Part shown: positions 53,792 to 64,000 of the stretch, in pieces
How the letters are laid out: the number at the start of each line of letters is the position of its first letter
Position numbering within the stretch: position 1 is the stretch's first letter
NCBI GenBank assembly: GCA_022747635.1
Contig: JAKTNV010000006.1
Span: 64,185,090 to 64,249,089 of the forward strand
DNA from: Hetaerina americana
Lineage: Eukaryota; Arthropoda; Insecta; Odonata; Calopterygidae
Reading direction: 5' to 3'
DNA: 64,000 nucleotides
Made by a program: the position numbers and the translations under genes
Notes under the pieces: generated by a model
What the model was told of the DNA's origin: nothing
Databases searched by the model: none
What the model saw: only the letters and a program-made list of their open reading frames with translations

Positions 53792-56459
53792 TAAGCTCCG
53801 CAACATCTGCCTTCTCAGTTGGAATTGCAACGGCATACTCGGCCGCCAACGGGAATTCAAAAATTTTATAAGCTCTGGCAATTTTGATGTAGTCGCCCTT
53901 CAGGAGACGCATCTAACACCCAGTCACAGATTCTACATACCCAACTACACCACATATCGGCGAGACCGTCCCACTGCTCGCGGTGGAGGCGTGCTTATCG
54001 CAGTTAAATCCTCAATAAAACACAAAGCATTGAAAGCACACGCCCTTAGTACACTAGAATGCGTCGGAATACGACTCCCAACTCCCATAGGTGACCTTGA
54101 CATCTATTCAGCTTACCAACCTTGTGGTAAAACTGTTGTTCCTGACGAAATTCGTCCCTTATTCCCGGCTGACAGACGCGTCGTAGCCATCGGCGATTGG
54201 AATTCAAAACATTTAGAATGGGGGTGCCGGTCCGCGAATAGTAATGGCCGGCGTTTGCTTAATATTGTAAACTCCATCATGCTAGGCGTCGAAGTGCCAC
54301 TAACGGCGACGCACATTGATAATCGTGGAGGAGAGGACATCCTCGATTTCTGCCTTACCAACAACTTACCTGTCATACAGACTCCAACGGTACTACCCGA
54401 TCTCTCCAGTGATCATTATCCGATTAAAGCCAACATTGCGACTGTCCCTTATGAGCAAACTCCTTCCATCTCTGTAAGAACGAACTGGAAACAGTTCGCC
54501 ACCCTTACAGAAAACGCATTCACAGCAATCCCCATCCCACAATCCTCAGACAGGCAGGACATTGACGCGCATGTCCTTGCCATTACAGAAACAATGCGGG
54601 AAGCGCATGCACTTGCATCACTCCCGTACCCTCACCCCCCTCCTCCTTCAAACGCCCTACCCGACGACATCCTGATGCTCATAAAACAGCGTAACAAGGC
54701 CCGCAGACAATGGGCGCGAACCAGGGATGGCGCCTATAAACGGCGTTATAACTTTTTCGCGTCCTGCGTCAAACGCGAAATCAGAAATCGGTTCAATGAC
54801 CAATGGAGAGACAAACTCGACAACCTTTCCTTTGACGACGGTTCCCTTTGGAAGGTTGCTAAGCAACTGACCAAAAAAGGACGTCCCGACCAGCCCATCA
54901 GGCACAATAACAACTTGTATTTTGACGCCAATGACAAGGCAGAAATCCTCGCCAACGCATTTCAGGAAACCATGACTCTTCGAAACGACTGGCCAAGAAC
55001 TGTGGAGGACGGGGAGGCTGAGGCTGCTGTAAGGAGCCTAAGTTTCCTTCCGACTCCGCCTTTCCAACCAGTGACAGAGACGGAGCTAAGAATGACAATT
55101 AAATACTTGAACCCGAAAAAAGCCCCGGGTATTGATGACATTTCAAACAGGCATTTAAAGAACGCGCCACTGCCGGCCGTTCGTCACTTGCTGGGCTTAT
55201 TTAATAACTGTCTTTCCTCTTGCTATTTTCCCGATTCCTGGAAAATAGCAAAACTTTGCCTGCTTGCCAAACCAGGCAAAGACCCGACAATTCCTCTCAA
55301 CCGCAGACCTATATCTTTACTTTCCTCTATCTCTAAACTGTTTGAATCAATTTTGAAAGCCCGTCTAGACCTCTTCCTACGGACAAACGACGTAATACGA
55401 CCGGAACAAATGGGATTCCGGGAAGGACATTCCACCTCCCTGCAAATACTCAGACTAGCAGAGTATATCAGCCACGGCATGCAGAACAACCAACACATTG
55501 CAGTGTTGTTCTTGGATGTGGCCAAGGCGTTCGACCAAGTCTGGCATGATGGATTGATACTTAAACTAATTAAAATCGGGGTTCCATTACATCTCATCAA
55601 GATGTTCCATAGTTTTCTCGCTTCACGAGCTATACATGTCGCCGAAAACGGAGCTCTGTCAACCGGGAAACAGATAAATTGTGGCGTCCCGCAGGGCGCC
55701 ATATTATCTCCTACTCTCTTCAACTGCTATGTCAACGATCTTCCTTCTTCTCCACAAACTCAAACTTTCATGTTCGCCGACGATACTGCTATCGCGGCAA
55801 GATCTTGGAGCGGCACGTGTGCCTTCCGAAAGATACAAAACCACCTATCTTTACTTGAAAAGTGGACCGTCGACTCGAAAGTAACAATAAATGCTGAGAA
55901 AAGTGTTGTTGTTGACTTTCGGAGGAGACGAAGCTATTTCCCAAAAAAACCTCTTACCTTTCAATCCGTGCGTATTCCGACGAAATCTTCACACAAATTC
56001 TTAGGGATACATTTCGATTACAGACTGACATGGGCCACGCACGTACAGCATGCCTTACAAATAGCAAGGGGCACAAGAGCACTTTTGTCTCCACTCTTGT
56101 GCTCCAAATCGCGCCTCACGCACCGAACCAAAATTAGACTCTACCTTTCCTATATCCGCCCCAGGATGCTGTACGGTTGCGAAATTTTCGGAAACGCGAC
56201 AAAAACAGACAGAAATCGCTTAGAAACATTCCAGAATAAAACACTTCGCTACCTCACAAACCAAAGTAAACTCGTACCAATCAAGGAGATCAGAAACGCA
56301 CACAAAATTCCTAAAGTACACGACTTCATCCGAGCGCAAGCTGAAAGACTCGAGAGGTCCCTTCCACATAACACGCTTACAAAAAACATATGGGATTACT
56401 CCCTACATAGAAAACGCCGTCCGAGCTACAGACTTCCAAAAGAAATCATATTTCGGTAA
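53784..56459 (+). CDS. Jockey-type ORF2: endonuclease and reverse transcriptase
   Basis: 891 residues, starting at the ATG that overlaps the ORF1 stop (ATGACTAG, 53784-53791). APE-like endonuclease at about 8-218: LSWNCNG (11-17), QETHL (40-44), GDWNSKHLEW (137-146), SSDHYPIK (208-215). Reverse transcriptase at about 450-730: NRRPISLLSS near 512-521, LDVAKAFDQVW near 577-587, GVPQGAILSP near 634-643, FADDT near 664-668. A C-terminal region with R-P-R-M-L-Y-G-C-E follows. All core catalytic residues are present and the frame is intact. It ends about 170 nt before the A-rich tail. Base composition is closer to balanced than in element A. It is probably a complete, possibly functional protein. 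Confidence 0.9.
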   Translation: MTSKLRNICLLSWNCNGILGRQREFKNFISSGNFDVVALQETHLTPSHRFYIPNYTTYRRDRPTARGGGVLIAVKSSIKHKALKAHALSTLECVGIRLPTPIGDLDIYSAYQPCGKTVVPDEIRPLFPADRRVVAIGDWNSKHLEWGCRSANSNGRRLLNIVNSIMLGVEVPLTATHIDNRGGEDILDFCLTNNLPVIQTPTVLPDLSSDHYPIKANIATVPYEQTPSISVRTNWKQFATLTENAFTAIPIPQSSDRQDIDAHVLAITETMREAHALASLPYPHPPPPSNALPDDILMLIKQRNKARRQWARTRDGAYKRRYNFFASCVKREIRNRFNDQWRDKLDNLSFDDGSLWKVAKQLTKKGRPDQPIRHNNNLYFDANDKAEILANAFQETMTLRNDWPRTVEDGEAEAAVRSLSFLPTPPFQPVTETELRMTIKYLNPKKAPGIDDISNRHLKNAPLPAVRHLLGLFNNCLSSCYFPDSWKIAKLCLLAKPGKDPTIPLNRRPISLLSSISKLFESILKARLDLFLRTNDVIRPEQMGFREGHSTSLQILRLAEYISHGMQNNQHIAVLFLDVAKAFDQVWHDGLILKLIKIGVPLHLIKMFHSFLASRAIHVAENGALSTGKQINCGVPQGAILSPTLFNCYVNDLPSSPQTQTFMFADDTAIAARSWSGTCAFRKIQNHLSLLEKWTVDSKVTINAEKSVVVDFRRRRSYFPKKPLTFQSVRIPTKSSHKFLGIHFDYRLTWATHVQHALQIARGTRALLSPLLCSKSRLTHRTKIRLYLSYIRPRMLYGCEIFGNATKTDRNRLETFQNKTLRYLTNQSKLVPIKEIRNAHKIPKVHDFIRAQAERLERSLPHNTLTKNIWDYSLHRKRRPSYRLPKEIIFR

Positions 56460-56790
56460 CAAAACCGAATTCTTTCCTATGACTTTTACTTCTTATTTTC
56501 ATATTGCAATACATGTTAGCATTTAATCAAACAATTTTATAATTAAAATAGTAATTTCTTTGTCAGATGGCCCAGGCTTAAATCATTGTTACGGGCTTAT
56601 CGGGCAACCCAAGGCCTATCGGAAAAAAAGGAGAAAAAGAAAAAAAAAAAAATATAAGAACACAAAAAAAAAGAAAAAAAAAGAAAAAAAAACAAAATTA
56701 ATGATATAATAAAAGAGAAAGAAAAAAAAACAAACCAATAAAAAAAAAAAAGAGACTGAAAAAAAAAAATATATATATATATATATATAT
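56460..56790 (+). other. 3' untranslated region and A-rich tail of element B
   Basis: After the ORF2 stop there is about 165 nt of mixed sequence, then 56625-56770 is mostly A with scattered G, C and T, ending in an (AT)n run at 56769-56790. This is the expected 3' end for a poly-A-tailed Jockey-type element, expanded into a microsatellite. Confidence 0.75.
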
Positions 56791-59700
56791 CAATACATAA
56801 CCATAAATTGTAGTTTGTAGACCAGAGTTAAAGTATGATGTTTATTTTTTTTTTTTTAAATGTTTAGGATTAGTTTACATTTTCCGTCGTGTTGACGTGA
56901 TAATGGGCAACATGTTCAAGCCCTTAAGTTAAGGTAATTTAATTTAGTTTCTCTTCTTAATTTACGGCCAATTGCCGACCCACTAGTGGTCTTTCTTTCA
57001 ACTTCTCCTTCACTAACACTGGAAAGGTACACGTTCGTCACTTACACTTTCGTTGAATGATATCCCATGTAAAATTGTACAACTACTACAGCTGAAGGGG
57101 TGGACGATGTCGCACCGAAGCAGCATTATAAGATAGGGCAAACGCCCAGACAATATGTGGTTCTGGTCTGGAGGAGAGCGTGTACGGCATGTGTATAGTT
57201 CTCTTCGGTTCTTACGAGATGCATACGTTGTGTCATTCGGTTGTCTGTAGATCTTTCGGCGTTTTGCCTTTCCAGTTTTACCAGCCAATTTCTTATATGT
57301 TTTGAATATAGGACAATACAGTGCTTGACATTAGACTCCAAATTATGGATATATGGAATTGTTTCAACGAACGCTTGAGTGGATGGAATAGTTTCAACTG
57401 TTATATCCTTTGGCGACAAGAACCCGGTCACCTGGTAAAGAATTTCTTACTTCGGGAGGAATCTGGAAGGTGAATATAATTTTTGTTTCTTGATTTACGT
57501 GGTAACCTTTCAAGGTTATGAAAATCTTCATCCCTAAATGGTTTTTATGGTGAAATATTGGGAGAGATCTAAAGGAGGCAGGAAAGGTGTATTCAGTGCA
57601 TTGCGATTGTTAATGGAATGTTGATTACTGTGATAAAGTGAAAAGCGTCATGCAGGCCATTTAAGGAAGGAAAAAGCTTAGCAGGGGGAATGAAGTTCGG
57701 TAGGAAGTATTCATAATTGAAGAATATTGTAATTATTGTCACGCTGTCTTGTTAGATGAAGCAAAGATATGTCGCGATGATTTGTCTGCGTACATCCAAT
57801 GGCTACGTTAAACTGTGGACAACCGAGTAATAATAATAGAAATTGGACTAAATAGGAACTATGCTGTGATTATCCCTGGATAAATTTAGTAAAATATGCT
57901 AAAGTTCTTGATCATATTGAAATAAATATTCATGATGTTTTAGAAATTCATCAATTGAAGCCAATTCGGTTGATATTTTACGTATTATATTATTATTTCA
58001 ATATGTCGCCAAAATTACACGCGGTTCCACTATCTTAATCTTTGGTAGTTAGCAATTTTTTTAATTATTAATGATTATTTTCATCAGGAATGGAATGGAT
58101 AAAATTGAAGACGATCTTGACTAAAATTTTTACCATTAAGTGTACATTTTTGAGATGACGAAGTTCTGTTAATAACTAAAGCATAGAGACCCAACGATGG
58201 TCTGTGGAATGGTTTTAGCCCGTTGATAAATGGGAAAAATCAAGTTTCGTAAGAGTGCAATGTGATATGCTGAAAAGTAACGCGAGACGTGACAAATTTT
58301 TAGGGCACAATGTAAGCTATGAATGGTGAGATAACTTGGGTCGCATAATGCAGCAGCAAAATTCAGTCGAATGCTAAATCATTTCGAGAACTAGCTACTT
58401 AATCCATTCTCTGCTCAAGCATTTCCAATTCTCCCGCCCGTTTTTATCTTCTGGTACATCTATTTATAGGCATAACCATGTATTTAATCAGTTATGTATT
58501 TATAAATTACTTTTTAACGTTTTTAAAGCATCAATTTTATTTTCTAAAAGTATTATTAATTAATAATAGTGAACGAATTTTTTCTCAACAATATTTTTCA
58601 AGTATTTCGAATAGCAGATATACTAATTTGCTCGTAGTCTGATTATTTTGATAGGTCTCAGAAAACGAAACAAATTTTGGTCAATTGTTTGCAATTTTTG
58701 ATGAAAAATTTTAATCAATCATTTTACCGCCGTAAATGTATCGATTTCTTTATGGAAAGAACTTTTCGTCAGTGAAGTTCTGTTTTCTGCCGTCTTGATC
58801 TCCTAACGTCTTGATAGTAGAATTAGTGGCAGGGCGAATATTTGGATACTGGAAAAACTAATGCTTCGCGCAAAAATTGACAGCGGCAAACTCGTATGCT
58901 GCTATATTTTCCTAAATTTTTCCGCATTTGGAAATATGATGAATATTTGATTAACATTACCTTATCATTTTAACATCGAGGCCTAGACCTATTGGCAAAA
59001 CGTATTTCCACGCCTGGCTTAACGAGTTATTTCTAAACTAATTAACCCCTGGAATCTGACCAGTTAATGTTACACATTTTCATGAAATATATGAAGTATC
59101 TCCTGGATCTTTGAGTTTTTTCAAACAATTTTTTGTATTCAAATATTGAGAGGAGTCACTTCCCTAATTATGACGCCAACTTTAAAGGCAAATAATATCA
59201 AATATGAATTGAAGGAGCTAAAAACATTGTTTTAAGCCACCCATGCTGGACTTTGCTGCCAAGTCCGATGTTCAATGTACCTGGCCACTCATGGCGCGAG
59301 ATTGAATATATGAATTCCATCTCTGAATTGGTCTTATGCTCTTTCGACGGAGTAGCTATTTTTATTCAAGAATTGAATTGGCTCTAGGCATCGGTGTATC
59401 TCGGAAAAATACAAGTAAAAACTAATTAAATTATCATGCATCATCACTTTCAGTAATTATCACAATCTAGTGCAAATATTTTTTTGCGGGTTTCATTACG
59501 CTACCAATGGCAACGAGTTGAAATCAAAGGATAAAAGATTGCAACGTCTAATTTAGTTAAAATATTTGTATGATTAAATTTACCTGATATCAGACTCTCA
59601 CATGAAAAACATTTTCGTGAAAGGTCTCTGGAATTAGATCATTTCCTCGTTTATTTGTCTGTTCAAATAGTATTATTCAGTTTTCACTCAGTATTTTCGA

Positions 59701-59850
59701 CACAGCATCAACTCTGGTGTGTATTTACCTCATGAATCAAACTTTTCACGTCAATTGCCTTAGGTAAGGATTTCTTAATTTTTATGTAATGCCCTAATAC
59801 AGTTTGATAAGGGCTCGATCACAAATGGCCTTAGGGCACTACATTATCGC
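56791..59850. other. AT-rich stretch without recognisable gene
   Basis: A 101-codon and a 91-codon minus frame overlap at 57013-57431 without known signature. A 12-bp near-inverted pair, GTAATGCCCTAA and TTAGGGCACTAC, lies at about 59785-59842. Nothing else is seen. Confidence 0.4.
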
Positions 59851-59871
59851 TTTCCATTACGATTTTTTCTA

Positions 59872-59911
59872 CTGAAGAACAGGTTTCATCTTGAAACCAA
59901 TTAATATGTGG
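59872..59911 (+). repeat. Possible weak CTGANGA/GAAAC motif
   Basis: CTGAAGA, one A, a 4-bp stem (CAGG/CTTG), GAAACC, then ATATGTGG. This follows the family order but lacks the palindrome and AATAAA. It could be chance. Confidence 0.3.
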
Positions 59912-60563
59912 TAGTGGTAAAAATGCTCTGTAGTGCTTCGTGGAGTGAAATTCGAAGAAAGGTGTTCGTATACTCGTTACCTAATGCGCTCCTAAGGACA
60001 GACATAATTCCAGCACGTTTTGAATACCCATGGTCGCACATCGCTTTTATAGGTCTCAATTACTTCCAGATGTCACTACAAATTATGAATAGAATATTTG
60101 CACAGATTTGGCTTATCATAATAAATTAAGGAAGGTTTTTATACTAATCACTTTTCGTAAAACGTACTTCTACTTTGTATTAATTAGTTTCTAATGCAAT
60201 TGATGTTCTATTTTAATAAGCATTTCAAATTATCTATTGCTTACTCATCAGAATGCATAACCTACCAACAATAATAAATCTTCATTTATTATGTGAAGGC
60301 AGAAACTACTGAAGGCATTTTGTGATCATTTTTATATTATAAAATAAGCTTTAAGCGCACTGAAATTCAACTATGTTTTAATGAATAGAATTAATGTTCC
60401 CAATTATAAATGATCATTTATTACGGAGTTACGATTTATTTGAAAACAATTTTATGTCCTCATGCAGTGGAATAAGTTTTTAATTTTTCATCTTCGAATC
60501 TCCATTAATAAAGATGTGTGTTACTCCAGCTATCCAGGTATATGTTAACTCCAGCTCGAAGTG

Positions 60564-60638
60564 CAGGGTGCGGCAACATAACATCCTTTTTGAAAGCGTT
60601 TTGCGTTTGAAAAAAGGAAGTTATGTTGCCGTACCCTG
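60564..60638. repeat. 75-bp foldback with CAGGGTGCGGCAACATAA ends
   Basis: CAGGGTGCGGCAACATAACA (60564-60583) continues to TCCTTTTT and pairs with AAAAAAGGAAGTTATGTTGC..ACCCTG (60610-60638), with a few mismatches and an 18-nt loop. The minus strand near 16356-16370 carries a matching end, so this is a dispersed family, probably MITE-like or the fused ends of a DNA transposon. No transposase is linked to it here. Confidence 0.7.
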
Positions 60639-60796
60639 TATATAGACATTGGTTTTATCATGTACAATATTTTTCAATGCCTTCTTTTCACCTTACCCCT
60701 ATTGTCTATGTTTTACTAATTAACTGTATATTAAGCTCTAAAAACTGGTGCCGTTTTCCATTCTTACCATGTCAAAATTTTTTTCTAAGTAATCTA

Positions 60797-61800
60797 CCAG
60801 TTAAGGTAAGTTTCGGATGGACACAACTACCGAATAAATATTTTGTGACTCCTAACAAATGAATTTTGCGATTTTACGAATTCCCCGCCCACTATCATTC
60901 CTACGTCCAGTTCTTCCCATGCCCCTTTAATCATTTCCTCCGCATATACTTTGAACAGCACCGGTGATAAAGAACAACCCTGCTTTACACCTCTTCCTAA
61001 CACAGTCCATCCGGATACTCGTACCTGGGCAGTTTGAGACATGAACAGGTTGCTCCTGCCCCTCCAATCTATTCCTATTTTCTGCAATATACTCATCATT
61101 TTTTCCTAATTCAAACTATGAAACCCGAAACAGGCAAATACTTCCTGATTGTAACCTAGTCTCTATTTCTCTCGATTAGTGACCTGATTACTGCAATAGC
61201 ATCACGCGGTCGTCTCCCCTTCTAAAACCCAAACCAATCATCCCCTAAGTATTCATTTGCCTTGCTCTCTATCATTTTGTTGATGATCCTAAGAAAATCC
61301 TCTACATTTACTATGCTCCTTTCTATCGTTTTGTTTAATATTATGGTAACCCGTCGTTGACTCTCGCCCCTTCACTCTATATTATTCCAAAGCTTCCTTC
61401 ATTCCTTCCATCTCACCGCGCATAGACCTAAAACATCTACATTTCCTCTTCTAATTCGGTCTCCTTCTTCTGTTTTTTCTATTCTGGTGCTCTCGGTTTT
61501 CCTTAGCAAAGATTTCGTAAGATGACGACCGCGGAAGCCTTGCCTCTCCCACTGCCGGGCACGACTCACGGTCGATTACGCCGAGTCCCTTAATTGCCGG
61601 AGCTCTTATTCTCTATGCTGTCCATCAATATATTTTTGAGAATGATGATAGAGATGGATTTCCGTTTTTTTCCTCGATAGTGTTTTCATTATCTGACGAC
61701 TCTTAGCCGCCTCACTGAGGAGCAGACGCTGAGTGGTCTACCCTTCGTCTAGCTCCTAACCTTCCGCCCATCCGGTATTTATGACCCTTCCAGGAACAAT
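60797..61800 (-). mobile_element. Internally deleted RTE-like copy
   Basis: On the minus strand the 3' end (AAGTAATCTACCAGTTAAGG and GTTTCGGATGGACACAA, 60797-60836) is joined to reverse-transcriptase sequence (60874-61290), and then at about 61293 directly to the endonuclease start and leader (to about 61800). Compared with the copy at 17.3-20.4 kb, about 1.4 kb is missing between positions equal to 18310 and 19700. A second gap removes the tail of the ORF. Confidence 0.75.
60874..61099 (-). pseudogene. RTE-like reverse transcriptase fragment
   Basis: The frame reads SILQKIGIDWRGR, then FMSQTAQVRV, G-R-G-V-K-Q-G-C-S-L-S-P and Y-A-E-E-M-I-K. These match residues just before the FADD box of the copy at 17.7 kb. 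The FADD box itself is missing because the sequence jumps to the 3' end. Non-functional. Confidence 0.75.
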
Positions 61801-62105
61801 GCAAATATTTTAATTTATTTTCTTGGGTTTTAATAATTAATCTGTGTATTTCCTCTCGAAATGATTTCAAATACCCCAGCGATTCTTTTGGACAGTCTAT
61901 TACTTACTCCTTTGTTTATTCTAATTCTTCTTATTCTCGATTCCAGCTTGAAAATGTCTATATCTTCCATGTATTCGTTATTTTATCTCTCGATCCATAT
62001 TTATACATAGTTTCAAATATTTACTTTTAATTGTGGATGTGAAAAACTCTAAATCAAGTTGGCATTTCTCAATAAACACTAATTTCATTTCACCCATATA
62101 TACTA

Positions 62106-63425
62106 CCTTGATCAAAAAGGTCCCGGAATAACCACCGTGTGGCGCTCCCATCGTTCCGATTTGAGTTCTGTTTTTTTTGTTAAATTGGTACATCTGTTGT
62201 TGATATTCCCTTTAAATCTTAGTGTCATAACTTGACATTTGCAAAAGTTACGTAGCCAAGAGTACATCTATCTCTGTGTGTGTTGGCGATTTTTTACAAT
62301 TGCAGAAATGGATTTAAATTTGCAACAACGAACTTGTATTAAATTTTGCGTAAAAAACGGATTTAGTGGCGCACGGACGTTGGAAATGTTGGAAAAGTGT
62401 TTCGGCAACGATTCTCTAAAAAAAACGGTCGTTTACCAGTGGCACGAGCGGTTCAGAAGTGGTCGTGAGTCAATCGAAGATGATGAACGCAGTGGCAGAC
62501 CATCGACATCGAAAGTCGGTGAAAAAATTGATAAAGTAAAAGAAATGTTGGTCAATAACCGCAAATTAACCATCAGAGAAATAGCGGTGGACTTGAACAT
62601 TGCCTATGGATCCGCCCAAGACATTGTGGTTAATGATTTGGGTTTCCGTCGTGTAGCAGCCAAAAGACCTCAATTTCATGCAAAAAAGAGACCGTGTTGA
62701 CGTCGCAAAAGACATGATTTGCGAGGCTGAATCCGATCCCACATTCATCAAAAGGATCATTACTGGAGACGAGACGTGGGTTTATGAGTACGACACGCAA
62801 TCCAGACATCAGGCAAGTGAATGGCGTTCACCAAATGAGCCGAGACCAAAAAAACCACGTCGTTTTCAGTCAAAAAAGAAGGCAATGCTGACGGTTTTCA
62901 TGGATTACAACGGTGTAGTGCATCATGAATTTTTGCCAGAAGGCCAGACAGTAAACAAAGAGTATTATTTGGGCGTTATGAGACGTTTGCGTGAAGCAAT
63001 TCGCCGAAAGAGACCAGAAATGTGGGCAGAAAACTCGTGGATTTTGCACCAATGATAACGCACCGTCGCACAGTGCTATCATTATTCGTAATTTTTTGAC
63101 GAAAAATGCAACAAATACCATCCAACAGCCACCGAATTCACCTGATTTGGCTCCCTGTGACTTCTTTCTGTTCAATCGAGTTAAAAAACCATTACGGGGA
63201 ACGCGTTTTAGCAGCCGAGAGGAAGTAATGGAAAAATCGCAGGAAGCACTGATGGACATACCGAAAACCGAATATAAAAAATGTTTCGAGGATTGGATCA
63301 AGCGCTGGCATAAGTGTGTTGCAGTCGATGGGGATTACTTTGAAGGGGACAATATAAGTAGATTTAGATGAATAAACTTGTATTTTTAATTTTCTGAATA
63401 AATTCCGGGAAATTTTTGATCAAGG
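62106..63425 (+). mobile_element. Full-length mariner transposon with TIRs and TA duplications
   Basis: Terminal inverted repeats: left CCTTGATCAAAAAGGTCCCG.. (62106-62128) and right 63403-63425, matching at 21 of 23 positions. TA dinucleotides flank both ends (62104-62105, 63426-63427), the known mariner target duplication. The length is 1320 bp, normal for the family. The transposase gene is broken by two frameshifts, so this copy is not autonomous. The matching ends could still be mobilised by a related enzyme. Confidence 0.93.
62308..63371 (+). pseudogene. Mariner transposase with two frameshifts
   Basis: ATG at 62308 (MDLNLQQRTCIKF). The N-terminal helix-turn-helix part (to about 62670) includes the family block W-H-E-R-F-R-S-G-R-E-S and D-D-E-R-S-G-R-P. 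A single-base-type shift at about 62650-62690 moves the frame to 62678-63055. That frame has the first catalytic Asp in ITGDETWVYEYD. A second shift near 63040-63055 moves to the last frame, with NDNAPSHS (second Asp) and SPDLAPCDFFLF (third Asp). Exactly 34 residues separate the last two catalytic Asp, the DD34D signature of mariner. All three Asp are kept, so decay is recent: two indels and few substitutions. The frame ends at 63371, before the right terminal repeat. Confidence 0.9.
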
Positions 63426-63454
63426 TATTATTACAACCATTGTAAATTTGTAAC

Positions 63455-64000
63455 AATTATTATTGGCATTTCACCATTTAAGGTAGGTTTTGGACTTTGA
63501 AATGGCACAATAAAGTTTTTGTAAAGCACTCTCCTCTCCTCAGAATCCCTTTTCCACCACAAAGAGTGAAACTCCCTCCCTCCAATTGACTCCATGCTCC
63601 GCGGATTTTTCCATTTAACCATCCCCGACCGTCCACTCCCAGTTTTGTGCAGATTAACCTTTCCCCGATAATGTCCTGCCTTGAATCACTTAACCCTTAA
63701 CCCTCAACCTGCCTCTATCCCTTCCATGTCCACTTCCCGCCTAACCCTTATGTATGATGCCCTCCTCCCTCCTGCGTAGTACCAGCCATCTGCCACCGTC
63801 CTCTCAATAATGATCACACGTGCTTACCTCCCTCTCTTTTTACCTTTCCATTTCTTTAGTTTCTCTGTTGTCTTCGCATTTTTCATATTTCCCCTACATG
63901 TCCCCGCCTACCATATTCCAAATTCCTTTCCTTACCCCATTCCTGAAGCAGGTTTAAATATGTATTTATTTATAATTTGAATCTTTCTTGTACCTGAAAA
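63455..64000 (-). mobile_element. Probable RTE-like 3' end, running out of the window
   Basis: On the plus strand, ATTATTATTGGCATTTCACC and then AAGGTAGGTTTTGGA match the reversed 3' terminus of the RTE-like family (compare 2620-2655 and 9205-9250). Sequence to the right is pyrimidine-rich with a few short frames (63431-63622 minus) and no recognised protein. Assignment rests on the terminal 45 bp only. Confidence 0.4.

Larger units (their letters stand above)
51748..56790 (+). mobile_element. Jockey-type non-LTR retrotransposon B, ORFs intact
   Basis: This plus-strand element is head to head with element A. It has a leader, open ORF1 (52064-53791), open ORF2 (53784-56459), a short 3' untranslated region and an A-rich end at about 56625-56770 that grades into (AT)n. 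The A-rich tail is interrupted by G and T, suggesting some age or slippage. The proteins differ from those of element A, so this is a separate family. The absence of stops or shifts suggests a fairly recent insertion. The 5' boundary is approximate. Confidence 0.85.

Noticed and set aside
1..64000. CRISPR array, prokaryotic operons or integrated virus
   Set aside because: No regularly spaced direct repeats, no ribosome binding site patterns, no viral structural or integrase genes; all reverse transcriptases are of non-LTR type.

Overview
The window reads as AT-rich nuclear DNA from an arthropod, most likely an insect. It carries no operons, no rRNA and no recognisable host protein gene. Every region whose function I can name is a transposable element. 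The mix (Jockey-type, RTE-like and CR1-like non-LTR retrotransposons, mariner DNA transposons, tRNA-derived short repeats) is normal for insects. I cannot name the species from sequence alone.

Layout. 1-2.2 kb is AT-rich and holds a perfect 56-bp inverted repeat. 2.25-6.35 kb holds remains of one RTE-like family: a short plus-strand piece, then a decayed, nearly full-length minus-strand copy interrupted near 5.3 kb by a small foldback repeat. 7.3-8.8 kb is a purine-rich, GC-richer block. 9.07-9.25 kb is a 5'-truncated RTE-like 3' end. 10.96-11.48 kb is a 521-bp foldback. 12.6-14.7 kb has two tRNA-like short repeats. 17.3-20.4 kb is the best RTE-like copy; it has one premature stop, altered endonuclease residues and a lost 3' end. 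20.4-43 kb is mostly unexplained AT-rich DNA with scattered foldbacks, a mariner relic (29.4-30.0 kb), GC-rich blocks (25.4-26.15, 35.9-36.8 and 39.4-40.2 kb) and small retroelement scraps. 43.15-45.9 kb is a decayed CR1-like element.

The best preserved part is 47-56.8 kb. Two different Jockey-type retrotransposons lie head to head, one on each strand, and both have open ORF1 (zinc-knuckle Gag-like) and ORF2 (endonuclease plus reverse transcriptase). In both, ORF1 and ORF2 overlap by exactly 8 nt in an ATGNNTAR arrangement. The first is much richer in GC than its surroundings. 60.6-61.8 kb has a short foldback and an internally deleted RTE-like copy. 62.1-63.4 kb is a complete-length mariner with terminal repeats and TA duplications, broken by two frameshifts. 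The window ends in another probable RTE-like 3' end.

The most interesting unexplained pattern is a short repeat family found at about 5.3, 17.16, 21.95, 28.08, 30.85 and perhaps 59.9 kb. Each copy has a CTGANGA box, a 5-bp stem-loop, GAAAC, a short palindrome, then AATAAA or a variant and GTGGAAA. This resembles the hammerhead ribozyme core, which is known from Penelope-like retroelements. No Penelope-like ORF is present here. The ribozyme reading is an inference; the conserved blocks and large foldbacks are directly visible.
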